A DNA stretch of 64,000 nucleotides from Polyangiaceae bacterium (lineage in GTDB: Bacteria > Myxococcota_A > Polyangia > Polyangiales > Polyangiaceae): contig JADJXL010000004.1 of assembly GCA_016715885.1 (NCBI GenBank), positions 62,001-126,000 on the forward strand, given 5' to 3'. Every line of letters starts with the position of its first letter. The stretch's first letter is position 1. Below the pieces are notes generated by a model. The model saw nothing but the letters and a program-made list of their open reading frames with translations, did not search any database and was not told the origin of the DNA. Both the position numbers and the translations under genes were made by a program. Shown one piece after another: positions 36,489-44,193 of the stretch.

Positions 36489-37214
36489 ATGACGCGCAAA
36501 GCAAGCCGTGGCGCAGTCCCATCATCGATGTGCATGCTCGCGCTTTTGCTGTCCGCCGCGTGCACCGCCACCAGCGACCGCCCCGCCGGCCACGGCAGCC
36601 CGTCCGCCGCGACAAGTGCAAGCGTTGCCTTGCCCGATGCCGGTTTGCCCCCTGCGGACGCTCGCGACGCAATGACCGACGCGCCAAGCGACGCGGATGT
36701 CTCGGCATTGGCACGATATCATCGTGGCGAATGGGCCATCCAGCGAAATGGTGGCACGGTGCTCTTCGAAACGTACGGCGGCACGACCGAATGCAAACCA
36801 TTGCCCGCCGAACGACCCAAGGGCTTGTCCATCTATTACCTTCAGCGCGGATACGAACCCGGCGACATGACCTATTTCGGATTGACCGATGCCGCTTCCT
36901 GCCGATTTGCGTGGGCACTCATATGGCTCGACCCCCCGCAAGCCGCGTGTCGCGTGACGAACACGGCCGCGCTCGACAAGCTTTACGCCGAAATGCACAA
37001 GCTGCAACTGCATGCAATTCGGAGCAAAGAACTCCATGCCGTGTCGCCTCATCGCGGCGGCCGAGGGCTCGTCATGCGCTGGCCAGGGAGTCATTGCGAA
37101 GTATCGGACATGGGCAGCTCCGAGGTCGACGAGGCCGATCGCGGTCGTTTCGATGCGGCGCTCGAGGCTTTTCGCAACGCGTACGAAGCGGCCAAGGTGC
37201 CCGGAAGCCGGTAA
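36489..37214 (+). CDS. Lipoprotein of unknown function
   Basis: 241 residues from the ATG at 36489. The signal has a lipobox (LALLLSAAC); an Ala/Ser/Pro linker extends to about residue 75. The mature domain is about 165 residues with four Cys (ECKP, SCRF, ACRV, HCEV) that could form two disulfides. No family recognised. A second lipoprotein gene follows 23 nt later. Confidence 0.75.
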   Translation: MTRKASRGAVPSSMCMLALLLSAACTATSDRPAGHGSPSAATSASVALPDAGLPPADARDAMTDAPSDADVSALARYHRGEWAIQRNGGTVLFETYGGTTECKPLPAERPKGLSIYYLQRGYEPGDMTYFGLTDAASCRFAWALIWLDPPQAACRVTNTAALDKLYAEMHKLQLHAIRSKELHAVSPHRGGRGLVMRWPGSHCEVSDMGSSEVDEADRGRFDAALEAFRNAYEAAKVPGSR

Positions 37215-37237
37215 ATGTCCAAGGAGGTCATGTGCTC

Positions 37238-37681
37238 ATGAAAAAAAAGACGTTGTTCAGCGGGCTCTGCATTGCAGTGGGTCTCGCTTTGGCCAGTGTC
37301 GTCGGTTGCGTGAACGAGGAACCTTGCGAATGCATTCAATCGTTCGGCAATCCGAACATGACGAGTGCCGACATAGAACGACTCGTCGACGTGGGATTCA
37401 AGCAATGTTTCGATCACAACGAGCCGAACGCCCTCAGCGATGATAGTCGCTGCTTGCCAACCGTCGTGGGTACCGACGCGCGAAACGGGAAATCGCTCAC
37501 CGTGGGGTATTTTTGCTCGGATGTTTGCCCCGATTACGGCCACATCAACGTCAGCTACACAGGCGTCAGCGAAGCCGAGTGTTGTTCTGTCGGAGGTATC
37601 CCGGCAAAAGACCCCGGATGGGGAGGGTACATGGGGTGTTTTCCACCGGAAATTCCCGTGAGCACCAACGGTTGCCCATAA
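37238..37681 (+). CDS. Small Cys-rich lipoprotein of unknown function
   Basis: 147 residues; ATG 37238 lies 10 nt from AAGGAGG, and a GTG at 37232 is closer (4 nt). The signal MKKKTLFSGLCIAVGLALASVVGC has a lipobox Cys. The mature protein has about ten Cys (EPCECI, KQCF, SRCL, FCSDVC, ECCSVGG, MGCF, NGCP), consistent with a disulfide-bonded secreted protein. Probably cotranscribed with 36489-37214. Confidence 0.75.
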   Translation: MKKKTLFSGLCIAVGLALASVVGCVNEEPCECIQSFGNPNMTSADIERLVDVGFKQCFDHNEPNALSDDSRCLPTVVGTDARNGKSLTVGYFCSDVCPDYGHINVSYTGVSEAECCSVGGIPAKDPGWGGYMGCFPPEIPVSTNGCP

Positions 37682-37925
37682 CACTTAGCAAACAATTCGC
37701 CTGTCTCTTCACGCTCGCGAATTGCGAGAAACGCACCGCTTCGGTAATGCATGAGATGATTGCGACGGCAAACGCGCCGCGCGATTGAATTCCGCTTCGA
37801 CAAACGCGTGCGTCGATGTCAAAGACGCGAACTGTCGAGGTTACCCGCCTCGATCGTTCCGTACGCGCTCGCAACTTGGGATTCTCGAGTCGGCGTCGCT
37901 TCAATGACCTTTGTGGAGACCTTCA

Positions 37926-39656
37926 ATGATCGTTCTACGTACGATCCAAAGCGCGGCCTTGTTGGCCGTTGCGGCGGGTTTCGGGCTTGGTTGCAGTGAT
38001 CCTTCCTGTGACGTCGCGCAATCGCCTAACCGCGACGAACCCGTCGAGGCAGCTTGCGCAAATACCGCGACGGGGACATTTCACGATCAAAAACTCGAAG
38101 TGGACGGCAAGGAGCGATATTACTTCCTCCACGTGCCGAAAAAGTATTCATGCGCAAACCCCGCGCCGCTCTTCGTCGATTTCCACGGCACGTCGACAGG
38201 CTCGCGGCCCGAAGAAAGTTACGCGCAAGACGAGCTGGAGGCGCTCTCCGAAGCCAATGGGTTCATTCTCGTACGGCCGCGGTCCCTTTCCAGCGAAGAA
38301 AAGGGGGCCCAAGTGTACCGGTGGGACCAAAACGAAGGCGACGTCGAGCGCAACGTGGTGTTCGCCGAGGCGCTCGTGCAGGAGATCGTATCGCAATATC
38401 GCATCGATCCCAAGAGGATGTACATTTCGGGATTTTCGAGCGGCACGAACATGGCCGCGCAACTCCTTACGGGCACACCGTTTACGTTCAGTGGTTTCGG
38501 ATTGATCGGCGGCGGGTCGTGGGATGACCCCGAGCTATCGACCTACACGACCGAAGCCCCGTGGATTTACACGCTCACCGGATATCGCGATTACATGATC
38601 GAATACCTTCGCGAATTCGACGAAGCGCTGGCCGAGGCAAACTTCCCGGCCGACCAGCGAATGAATCGCGAAGTACATACCGGCCACGACCTTTATGGTT
38701 GGCATTACGAAGAAATGTGGCAATGGATGGACCGTGGCGCCGCGCCAAAGCCTGGCGACGTGGCCGAGCCGTGGGCCGTCGAAGCGCTACCGACCACCGA
38801 AAGCTTGCTCGCCCTGGCAAAGAACCCCGCGGGTGACGTGATTGCAACGGGCAGCGGCGGGTCCTTCTTCAAGCGCGATGCTGCATCGGGCGTGTGGACC
38901 AAAGTCGGACAGGTGACCGACGATCGCTCGTCGTATAGCACGTCGCTCTGCTTTTTGCCTTCGGGCGTGGGCATTGCCGTGGGCGGAATGCTCGTCGCGC
39001 GTACCGACGATGGGGGCGCGACGTGGACGCGAGGAAAAGACATTCCCGAATTCCAGCGCGATGCCTTCGGCAGCTCGTACCTCAACGCCGTCACGTGCGC
39101 CGAAAATGGACGCATTTACGGCGGTGGGTATTGGACGGGCGTCACGAGCGCCGATGGCGGCAAAACGTGGCTCGGCGCCGAGATGAACAACGACGGATAC
39201 CTCGCGCAGGTCTCGGGGCTCGCGAGGCACGCGGAAACGGTCGTGTCCGTAGGATATTACGGGTACATCGGTCGGAGCGAGGGGGACGGGGAATTCGAGG
39301 CGATTTGGCACCCCGGAAAGTCGCAATGGTTCAACGGGGTCGCGGCAGCCGATGGAGGCAACTTTTGGGTCGTCGGCGAGGCTGGGGAAATCTTGCATTC
39401 GGCCGACGATGGCAAGACGTGGAATCGCCAAATCACGCCGACAAAGGTGGATCTGTATGCGGTTTCGTTCCGAGATGCAGCCACCGGGGTCGCGGTGGGC
39501 CAGTCGGGGACCGCGTTCGTCACCAAAGACGGCGGGGCGACCTGGGTGAATGTGCCCACCGGCGTGGATCGATATTTCGGAGCAATATCGTTCGTCGGCG
39601 CAAATGAGGCGATCATTGCAGGCGAGCGAGGCACGGTGCTCCGGACTTCTCTCTGA
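37926..39656 (+). CDS. Secreted esterase/depolymerase-like domain fused to YCF48-like beta-propeller
   Basis: 576 residues from the ATG at 37926. Lipobox signal (AAGFGLGC). Residues about 40-280 form an alpha/beta hydrolase of the PHB-depolymerase / feruloyl-esterase type: FVDFHGTSTGS (oxyanion region), GFSSGTNMAAQL (nucleophile Ser in G-x-S-x-G) and a late His in HTGHDLYGW. From about residue 290 repeated blades with DDGGATW, ADGGKTW, ADDGKTW and KDGGATW motifs form a YCF48/BNR propeller. Likely outer-membrane or secreted. The fusion is uncommon. Confidence 0.8.
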   Translation: MIVLRTIQSAALLAVAAGFGLGCSDPSCDVAQSPNRDEPVEAACANTATGTFHDQKLEVDGKERYYFLHVPKKYSCANPAPLFVDFHGTSTGSRPEESYAQDELEALSEANGFILVRPRSLSSEEKGAQVYRWDQNEGDVERNVVFAEALVQEIVSQYRIDPKRMYISGFSSGTNMAAQLLTGTPFTFSGFGLIGGGSWDDPELSTYTTEAPWIYTLTGYRDYMIEYLREFDEALAEANFPADQRMNREVHTGHDLYGWHYEEMWQWMDRGAAPKPGDVAEPWAVEALPTTESLLALAKNPAGDVIATGSGGSFFKRDAASGVWTKVGQVTDDRSSYSTSLCFLPSGVGIAVGGMLVARTDDGGATWTRGKDIPEFQRDAFGSSYLNAVTCAENGRIYGGGYWTGVTSADGGKTWLGAEMNNDGYLAQVSGLARHAETVVSVGYYGYIGRSEGDGEFEAIWHPGKSQWFNGVAAADGGNFWVVGEAGEILHSADDGKTWNRQITPTKVDLYAVSFRDAATGVAVGQSGTAFVTKDGGATWVNVPTGVDRYFGAISFVGANEAIIAGERGTVLRTSL

Positions 39657-39685
39657 TTACCCTGCAAAGTCGTAGCTTACTTTTG

Positions 39686-39719
39686 GCGGCAGGCCTGGAA
39701 AGCCTGCCGCTTTTCATTT
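39686..39719 (+). terminator. Rho-independent terminator
   Basis: Stem GCGGCAGGC (39686-39694) and GCCTGCCGC (39702-39710), loop 7 nt, followed by TTTTCATTT. It ends the esterase transcript 30 nt after its stop and separates it from the Lys/Asp-repeat peptide operon. Confidence 0.85.
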
Positions 39720-39843
39720 GAACGCAACCGAGCTCTGCACGGCTACCGGTCCGGCCAGGTCGAACGCATTTACACGGCAAGGGGGCAAGCCGATGCGCAG
39801 CGTCGCGCATGGCGTCGAGCCTCGTCGAAAGGCGGGATGATCC

Positions 39844-40305
39844 ATGGGCATTCATCGCAAAGACCATAAGGACAAGGATAAGGACCGCAAAGACAAGGAC
39901 GGCAAGGACCGCAAAGACAAGGACGGCAAAGACCGCAAAGACAAAGACGGCAAAGACCGCAAGGAAAAGGACCGCAAAGACAAGGATAAGGACCGCAAGG
40001 ACAAGGACGGCAAAGACCGCAAAGACAAGGACGGCAAAGACCGCAAAGACAAAGACGGCAAGGACCGTAAAGACAAGGACGGCAAAGACCGCAAGGAAAA
40101 GGACCGCAAAGACAAGGACGGCAAGGATCGTAAGGACCGCGATCACATCGGGTTCCGAATCAACGATCCGGTCGGCGACTTGCCCGTCGACGACATGCAT
40201 TACGAAGAATCGGAGATCGACGAGTGGACGCCGTTCATCGACGAAGACGAACGGCCCGAGGTAGGTTTGTCCGCTTTCGATCCCGAGGACGAGGACACCG
40301 AATAA
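39844..40305 (+). CDS. Lys/Asp tandem-repeat peptide, putative ATP-grasp substrate
   Basis: 153 residues. Residues about 5-98 are almost only K, D, R, G and E, built from eight copies of the octad KDKDGKDR plus variants (KEKDR, KDKDKDR), encoded by 24-nt tandem repeats (about 39859-40140). The last 55 residues are acidic (HIGFRINDPVGDLPVDD...) and end EDEDTE. There is no signal or TM. It is the first gene of an operon with an ATP-grasp pair, so it may be a precursor in which Lys amines are joined to Asp/Glu side chains (graspetide-like amide links). That is inference; a charged structural or protective protein is the alternative. Confidence 0.65.
   Translation: MGIHRKDHKDKDKDRKDKDGKDRKDKDGKDRKDKDGKDRKEKDRKDKDKDRKDKDGKDRKDKDGKDRKDKDGKDRKDKDGKDRKEKDRKDKDGKDRKDRDHIGFRINDPVGDLPVDDMHYEESEIDEWTPFIDEDERPEVGLSAFDPEDEDTE
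39859..40140 (+). repeat. 24-nt tandem repeat array coding the Lys/Asp octads
   Basis: Unit AAAGACAAGGACGGCAAGGAC plus CGC with silent AAG/AAA and GGC/GAC-codon variation between units. Eight full octads are interrupted by two KEKDR variants. The array stays in frame throughout, which argues for selection at protein level. Confidence 0.9.
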
Positions 40306-40331
40306 CCGAAATGAATGCGTGAGGTGATGTC

Positions 40332-41039
40332 ATGATCCTGGTGCTTGCGAATCGCGCGGACGAAGGGGCCGCGGCGCTCGTCGATCGTTGGCAATACGTG
40401 GGCGCTAGGATTGTCCTGCCCGAAATGCTTTCGGCATGGGGCTTCAGCTACCGCGCTGGCGGGAAAGAGAGCGCGAGAGCCATGGTCGATTGCGACGTGG
40501 ATGAATCATGCATACGCGGAGTGCTCGTACGAATGCACGCGGCATTGCCGTCGGATGTCACGTATGTTCGCGCGAGTGACCGCAGTTATGTAGCCACGGA
40601 AATGACTGCATTTCTCCTCGCGTGGCTCTCGGCTCTCTCCTGTCCTGTGCTCGGGCGACCCACGTCGACGTCCCTCGCGGGCCCCATGCTTCGGCCCGAA
40701 CAATGGCTTCATGTGGCAGGCAAAGCCGGCGTGCCGGTTCGTCCGGTACGCCGATCGTCGCGGCAATCGAATCAAGAAAAGCCCATCGTGACCGAAGTGG
40801 TCACGGTCGTGGAAAACGAATGCATCGGGGCTCGGTCGGAGGCGCTCGCCGACCGAGCCCTCGCGGTGGCTCGCGCTGCCAATGCACGACTCGTCACGAC
40901 CTACTTCGAAGGGCCGCTCGACAATCCAGTGTTCGTTCATGCAGATACGTGGGTGGACCTCGACGACCCCGACATCGAGGGCGCCGTGCTTTCGATTCTG
41001 TGCGGCCAGCAAGCTCGTGAAAAGGAGATGGTCCCATGA
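40332..41039 (+). CDS. Partner protein of ATP-grasp ligase (pre-ATP-grasp-like)
   Basis: 235 residues; ATG 40332 with GAGG about 8 nt upstream. It resembles the N-terminal, non-catalytic portion of ATP-grasp ligases: ILVLANRADEGAA, a LLAWLSALSCPVLGRPT segment and SLAGPMLRPEQWLHVAGKAG. No ATP-binding Lys/Glu set is visible. Such proteins sit next to graspetide-type ligases and probably help bind substrate. The stop overlaps the ligase start by ATGA. Confidence 0.7.
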   Translation: MILVLANRADEGAAALVDRWQYVGARIVLPEMLSAWGFSYRAGGKESARAMVDCDVDESCIRGVLVRMHAALPSDVTYVRASDRSYVATEMTAFLLAWLSALSCPVLGRPTSTSLAGPMLRPEQWLHVAGKAGVPVRPVRRSSRQSNQEKPIVTEVVTVVENECIGARSEALADRALAVARAANARLVTTYFEGPLDNPVFVHADTWVDLDDPDIEGAVLSILCGQQAREKEMVP

Positions 41040-41977
41040 TTTTCGTTTGGGGTTTGCCCGGCGACGAACCTGTCGCCACCGTGCTCCGCGCGCTCGAAAA
41101 ACGAAATGCGCCCCATTTCTTTTTCAATCAGCACGACGTCGTTTCGGCTGAAGTCGAAATGGAGGTGTCCGCAAACATCGCCGGCACGTTGACCATTGGC
41201 GAGAAAAAACTGGACCTCGCCAGCGTCACGGCGGCCTATTTGCGGCCCTACGAATCCATTCGCGTGCCTGCCGTGGCGGGCGCTGGAGAACAAAGCGAGC
41301 TATATGCACGTGCGCAACAAATCGACGACATTCTCACGTCGTGGTGCGAAATGACCGATGCATTCGTCGTCAATCGCCCCGTGGACATGGCGCCGAATGG
41401 GTCGAAGCCTTACCAGGCAATGATGATCGAGGCTGCCGGGTTTCTCGTGCCGGAGACGATGATCACGACATCGGCCGAAGACGTGTGCGGTTTCGAAGCG
41501 GAGCATGGGGCGATCATTTACAAATCGACGAGCGGCGTGCGCAGCATCGTTTCGCGGTTTTCCGCGAAAAAACAGCGCGAAAAGCTCGCGAAGCTGCCCG
41601 CGTGCCCGACGCAATTCCAGAGGCGGATTCCTGGAAAAGATTACCGCGTTCACGTGGTCGGCGATGCCGTATTCGCGTCTCGTATCGTCACGACCGTGGA
41701 CGATTACCGCTACGCATCGAGGCTCAAAGGCTCGACGAAAATGAAGGCGGCCACGTTGCCCGACGATATCGCGGAGAAATGCATTCGGATGGCTCATTCC
41801 ATGCAGCTTTGGGTGGCCGGCGTCGACTTGCGACGCACACCGGATGGGGAATGGTATTGTTTCGAGGTCAACCCGTCGCCTGGGTTTACGTTTTTCCAGG
41901 AAGCATCGGGATACGCCATCGACGATGCGATTGCGGAGCTGCTCGTGTCGAAAGGCTCGGCAGGGAATGCACCATGA
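41036..41977 (+). CDS. RimK/graspetide-type ATP-grasp ligase
   Basis: 313 residues, AAGGAG 8 nt before the ATG. The pre-ATP-grasp region includes AAYLRPYESI. Then come NRPVDMAPNGSKPYQ, AAGFLVPETMITT, the ATP-binding Lys in IIYKSTSGVRSIVS, PTQFQRRIPGKDYRVHVVG, the Mg-binding AGVDLRRTPDGEW and FEVNPSPGF (Glu and Asn metal ligands). This matches ligases that make acyl-phosphates on Asp/Glu side chains of peptides. The likely substrate is the Lys/Asp-repeat peptide at 39844. The stop overlaps the next gene by ATGA. Confidence 0.85.
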   Translation: MIFVWGLPGDEPVATVLRALEKRNAPHFFFNQHDVVSAEVEMEVSANIAGTLTIGEKKLDLASVTAAYLRPYESIRVPAVAGAGEQSELYARAQQIDDILTSWCEMTDAFVVNRPVDMAPNGSKPYQAMMIEAAGFLVPETMITTSAEDVCGFEAEHGAIIYKSTSGVRSIVSRFSAKKQREKLAKLPACPTQFQRRIPGKDYRVHVVGDAVFASRIVTTVDDYRYASRLKGSTKMKAATLPDDIAEKCIRMAHSMQLWVAGVDLRRTPDGEWYCFEVNPSPGFTFFQEASGYAIDDAIAELLVSKGSAGNAP

Positions 41978-42525
41978 AGCGGCGCGCGACGGAGAAGGCA
42001 ACGTTTACCAATTCGACCGATAAGCTGGTCACGTTGCGGCAATCCGCCGAGACATGGATCAGCGCGACGGATGGTAAGGCGATGGCCCTGCTCGGAGCGG
42101 GCGGGGCCATTCTCGCGTTCGCGGCGTTTCAGACGACCCAGCAAACGTCCTCGACGCTGCCCTTTTTCTCGGGCATCTTTTTTGCGCTTTTTTGTTGCTT
42201 TGGCGTCATGAGCTGCATTTCTTCGGTTTGTTGCCTATGGCCTCGAATCGAAAGAAAACGGGTACTTCGAGAAAAAAGCGTCCAGCCGCTGCTGAAATCA
42301 CCCAGTGTATTTTGGGAGCTCGCCGACCTCGACGCTGATAATTTCGAAGTCCACGCAGCCTACGTCACCGACGAGACCTACCGAAGGGACCAGCTCGAGC
42401 AAGCCATGTTCGCAACGTGGGTCGCAAAGCAAAAATTATATTACTTGAAAATCTCGATATTGCTCTTTCTGGGCGCGCTTCTCGCGCTCTTCCTCTCGCT
42501 GCTACTATCGATTCTGTACTCTTGA
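41974..42525 (+). CDS. Two-TM-region protein resembling Pycsar-TM (DUF5706-like) proteins
   Basis: 183 residues starting in the ATGA overlap. The N-terminal segment LRQSAETWISATDGKAMAL followed by a TM helix (LGAGGAILAFAAF) and a second helix (FFSGIFFALFCCFGVMSCI) is the arrangement of small membrane proteins related to the Pycsar effector TM family. A cytoplasmic stretch of about 70 residues is followed by a C-terminal TM helix (ISILLFLGALLALFLSLLLS). Its coupling to a peptide-ligase operon is unusual. Family call tentative. Confidence 0.6.
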   Translation: MKRRATEKATFTNSTDKLVTLRQSAETWISATDGKAMALLGAGGAILAFAAFQTTQQTSSTLPFFSGIFFALFCCFGVMSCISSVCCLWPRIERKRVLREKSVQPLLKSPSVFWELADLDADNFEVHAAYVTDETYRRDQLEQAMFATWVAKQKLYYLKISILLFLGALLALFLSLLLSILYS

Positions 42526-42537
42526 GACAGCATTCCC

Positions 42538-43266
42538 ATGGCGATTCCATGGGCGAGACACCATGACGCGCTCATGTCGTTTCGATACCGCCCGCAAATG
42601 AGCGAGCTCAGCGTGGACATCGAAGCCGGTAGCGTACGGCTTCAAGGCGATCTGACGATTCCTACCGGTGCCAGCGGCCTCGTTCTTTTCGCGCATGGCA
42701 GCGGCAGCGGCCGCCATAGCCCTCGCAATCGGTTCGTCGCGAGCGAGCTCCAGCGCGCGGGCCTCGCCACGCTGCTCTTCGACCTTCTCACCGAAGAAGA
42801 GGGCGCTGAAGACGAGGAGACGGGGCTGCTCCGATTCGACGTCATGTTTCTCGCCACGCGGCTGCTCGATGCGACATCGTGGGTGCACACGCAGCCCGAG
42901 ACGACGTCGCTACGGATTGGATATTTCGGGGCGAGCACCGGCGCAGCCGCGGCGCTCATTGCTGCCGCAAAGCGACCAAGCGCAGTTTCCGCGGTCGTTT
43001 CGCGCGGCGGGCGGCCCGACCTCGCCGGCTCGTACCTCGAGCAAGTCGTCGCGCCGACGCTGCTCATCGTGGGAAGTGCCGACCACGAGGTGCTCGCGCT
43101 CAATCAGGAGGCCTTCGAGCTGCTTGGCGGCCCGCGTGACCTCGCGCTCGTGCCGCATGCGACGCACCTCTTCGAGGAGCCTGGCGCATTGGAGCAAGTC
43201 GCTCGGCTGGCCAGCGCGTGGTTCACGACGTACCTCATGCCGCGGACGCTCAAAGCGACGGGGTGA
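42538..43266 (+). CDS. Alpha/beta hydrolase (dienelactone hydrolase-like)
   Basis: Up to 242 residues; starts at 42538, 42574 or 42598 are in frame, none with a clear ribosome site. Core elements are LVLFAHGSGSGRHSP (oxyanion loop), YFGASTGAAAAL with nucleophile Ser in G-x-S-x-G, the acid in GSADHEVL and the catalytic His in HATHLFEE. Cytoplasmic. Substrate unknown; this group is often found near phosphoribosyltransferase-type or stress genes. It starts 12 nt after the TM protein and may belong to the same transcript. Confidence 0.82.
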   Translation: MAIPWARHHDALMSFRYRPQMSELSVDIEAGSVRLQGDLTIPTGASGLVLFAHGSGSGRHSPRNRFVASELQRAGLATLLFDLLTEEEGAEDEETGLLRFDVMFLATRLLDATSWVHTQPETTSLRIGYFGASTGAAAALIAAAKRPSAVSAVVSRGGRPDLAGSYLEQVVAPTLLIVGSADHEVLALNQEAFELLGGPRDLALVPHATHLFEEPGALEQVARLASAWFTTYLMPRTLKATG

Positions 43267-43323
43267 GAGCGGGTCGAAAGCGGGGAAGGGCCAAATCCAG
43301 GGGGATGGGGGGCAGAGCAGTCG

Positions 43324-43381
43324 TTCCCCCTCTCCGCCGCGCCGTAGGCGCGAGGGTAGAGGGGGTTAGGGGGTGAGGCGC
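43324..43381. repeat. Dispersed hairpin repeat, copy 2
   Basis: Reverse-oriented relative of 20433-20493: CCCCCTCTCC at 43326-43335 pairs with the GAGGGGG block at 43358-43365. It continues GTTAGGGGGTGAGG, which matches the other copy. It lies in the 253-nt gap behind the hydrolase gene and could terminate it. Confidence 0.75.
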
Positions 43382-43519
43382 GCGCCCCCCCATCGTAACT
43401 AGCCTCGCGAAGCGCGCGTCCCACGCGCGCGAAGCGAGCGTACAGATCCTGACCCGTTATCAAATGGCGCTTTCTTCGTGAGCCTGCGGGCATTACGGAG
43501 GAAGGAGGAGGTGTCGTGC

Positions 43520-44080
43520 ATGATGATCCCGCTGGAATTGACGTTTCGTAACATGGCTCACTCGGACGCCATCGAGACAGCGGTGCGCGAGCGCGTAGCG
43601 AAGCTCGAGAGGTTGTTCCCGCGCATGATTTCGTGCCGCGTCGTCGTGGAAGAGCAGGGCGCTCGGCAGGATCGAGCGCGCGGGCTCGCGTACCATGTTC
43701 GCGTCGACGTCAGGGTGCCAGGGTGCGAGCTCGTCGGTGACAAGACACCTCCGCCGCAGCGATTTCACGAGGACGTCTATGTCGCGCTGCGAGATGCGTT
43801 CGACGCGGTCGGCCGCGAGCTCGAGGACTTTGCGCGACGGGAGCGGGGCGACGTGAAAGCGCACGAGGAACACCCGCGGGGCAAAGTTACGTCGATTTAT
43901 CCGGATCGGGGATACGGATTCATCGAGGGACCCGACGAAGTCGCGGTGTACTTTCATCGCAACAGCGTGCACAACGGCAAGTTCGAGAGTCTCGCAGTCG
44001 GCAGCGACGTCACGTTCGTCGAGGAACACGGCGACAAGGGACCTCAGGCGCGAGCGGTGTTTTTGCCAAAAAAGAGATGA
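43520..44080 (+). CDS. Ribosome hibernation factor-like domain fused to cold-shock domain
   Basis: 186 residues; ATG 43520 is 8 nt from GGAGGAGG. Residues 1-120 look like the S30AE/HPF fold (IPLELTFRNMAHSDAIETAVRER, YHVRVDVRVPG). Residues about 122-186 are a cold-shock OB fold (GKVTSIYPDRGYGFIEG, VYFHRNSV, GSDVTFVEE). Likely ribosome- and RNA-binding in the cytoplasm, used in stress or stationary phase. The fusion is known in other proteobacteria-like lineages. Confidence 0.85.
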   Translation: MMIPLELTFRNMAHSDAIETAVRERVAKLERLFPRMISCRVVVEEQGARQDRARGLAYHVRVDVRVPGCELVGDKTPPPQRFHEDVYVALRDAFDAVGRELEDFARRERGDVKAHEEHPRGKVTSIYPDRGYGFIEGPDEVAVYFHRNSVHNGKFESLAVGSDVTFVEEHGDKGPQARAVFLPKKR

Positions 44081-44117
44081 AGGAGCGCCACAGGGCGCTC
44101 GCATGAACGCCTTCGAG

Positions 44118-44165
44118 CACGAAGAACGCACGTGAAGGCGCGGAGGCGTAAAGACGCAAAGAAAT
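44118..44165. repeat. Short GC-rich intergenic repeat motif
   Basis: Sequence of the type GTGAAGGCGCGGAGGCGTAAAGACGCAAAG, in which GGCG/GACGC blocks recur every 8-9 nt. Similar short arrays are common between bacterial genes. No second copy was noticed in the window. Confidence 0.3.
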
Positions 44166-44193
44166 ATTTTTGAATGGGCAAAGCTGAACACGC

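Noticed and set aside
39859..40140. CRISPR array
   Set aside because: Contiguous tandem coding repeats without spacers; the same applies to the two units at 36362-36441.
39613..40200. Minus-strand hydrophobic repeat protein (VFAVLAVLVF...)
   Set aside because: Mirror image of the Lys/Asp codon array; no ribosome site, and the operon genes lie on the plus strand.
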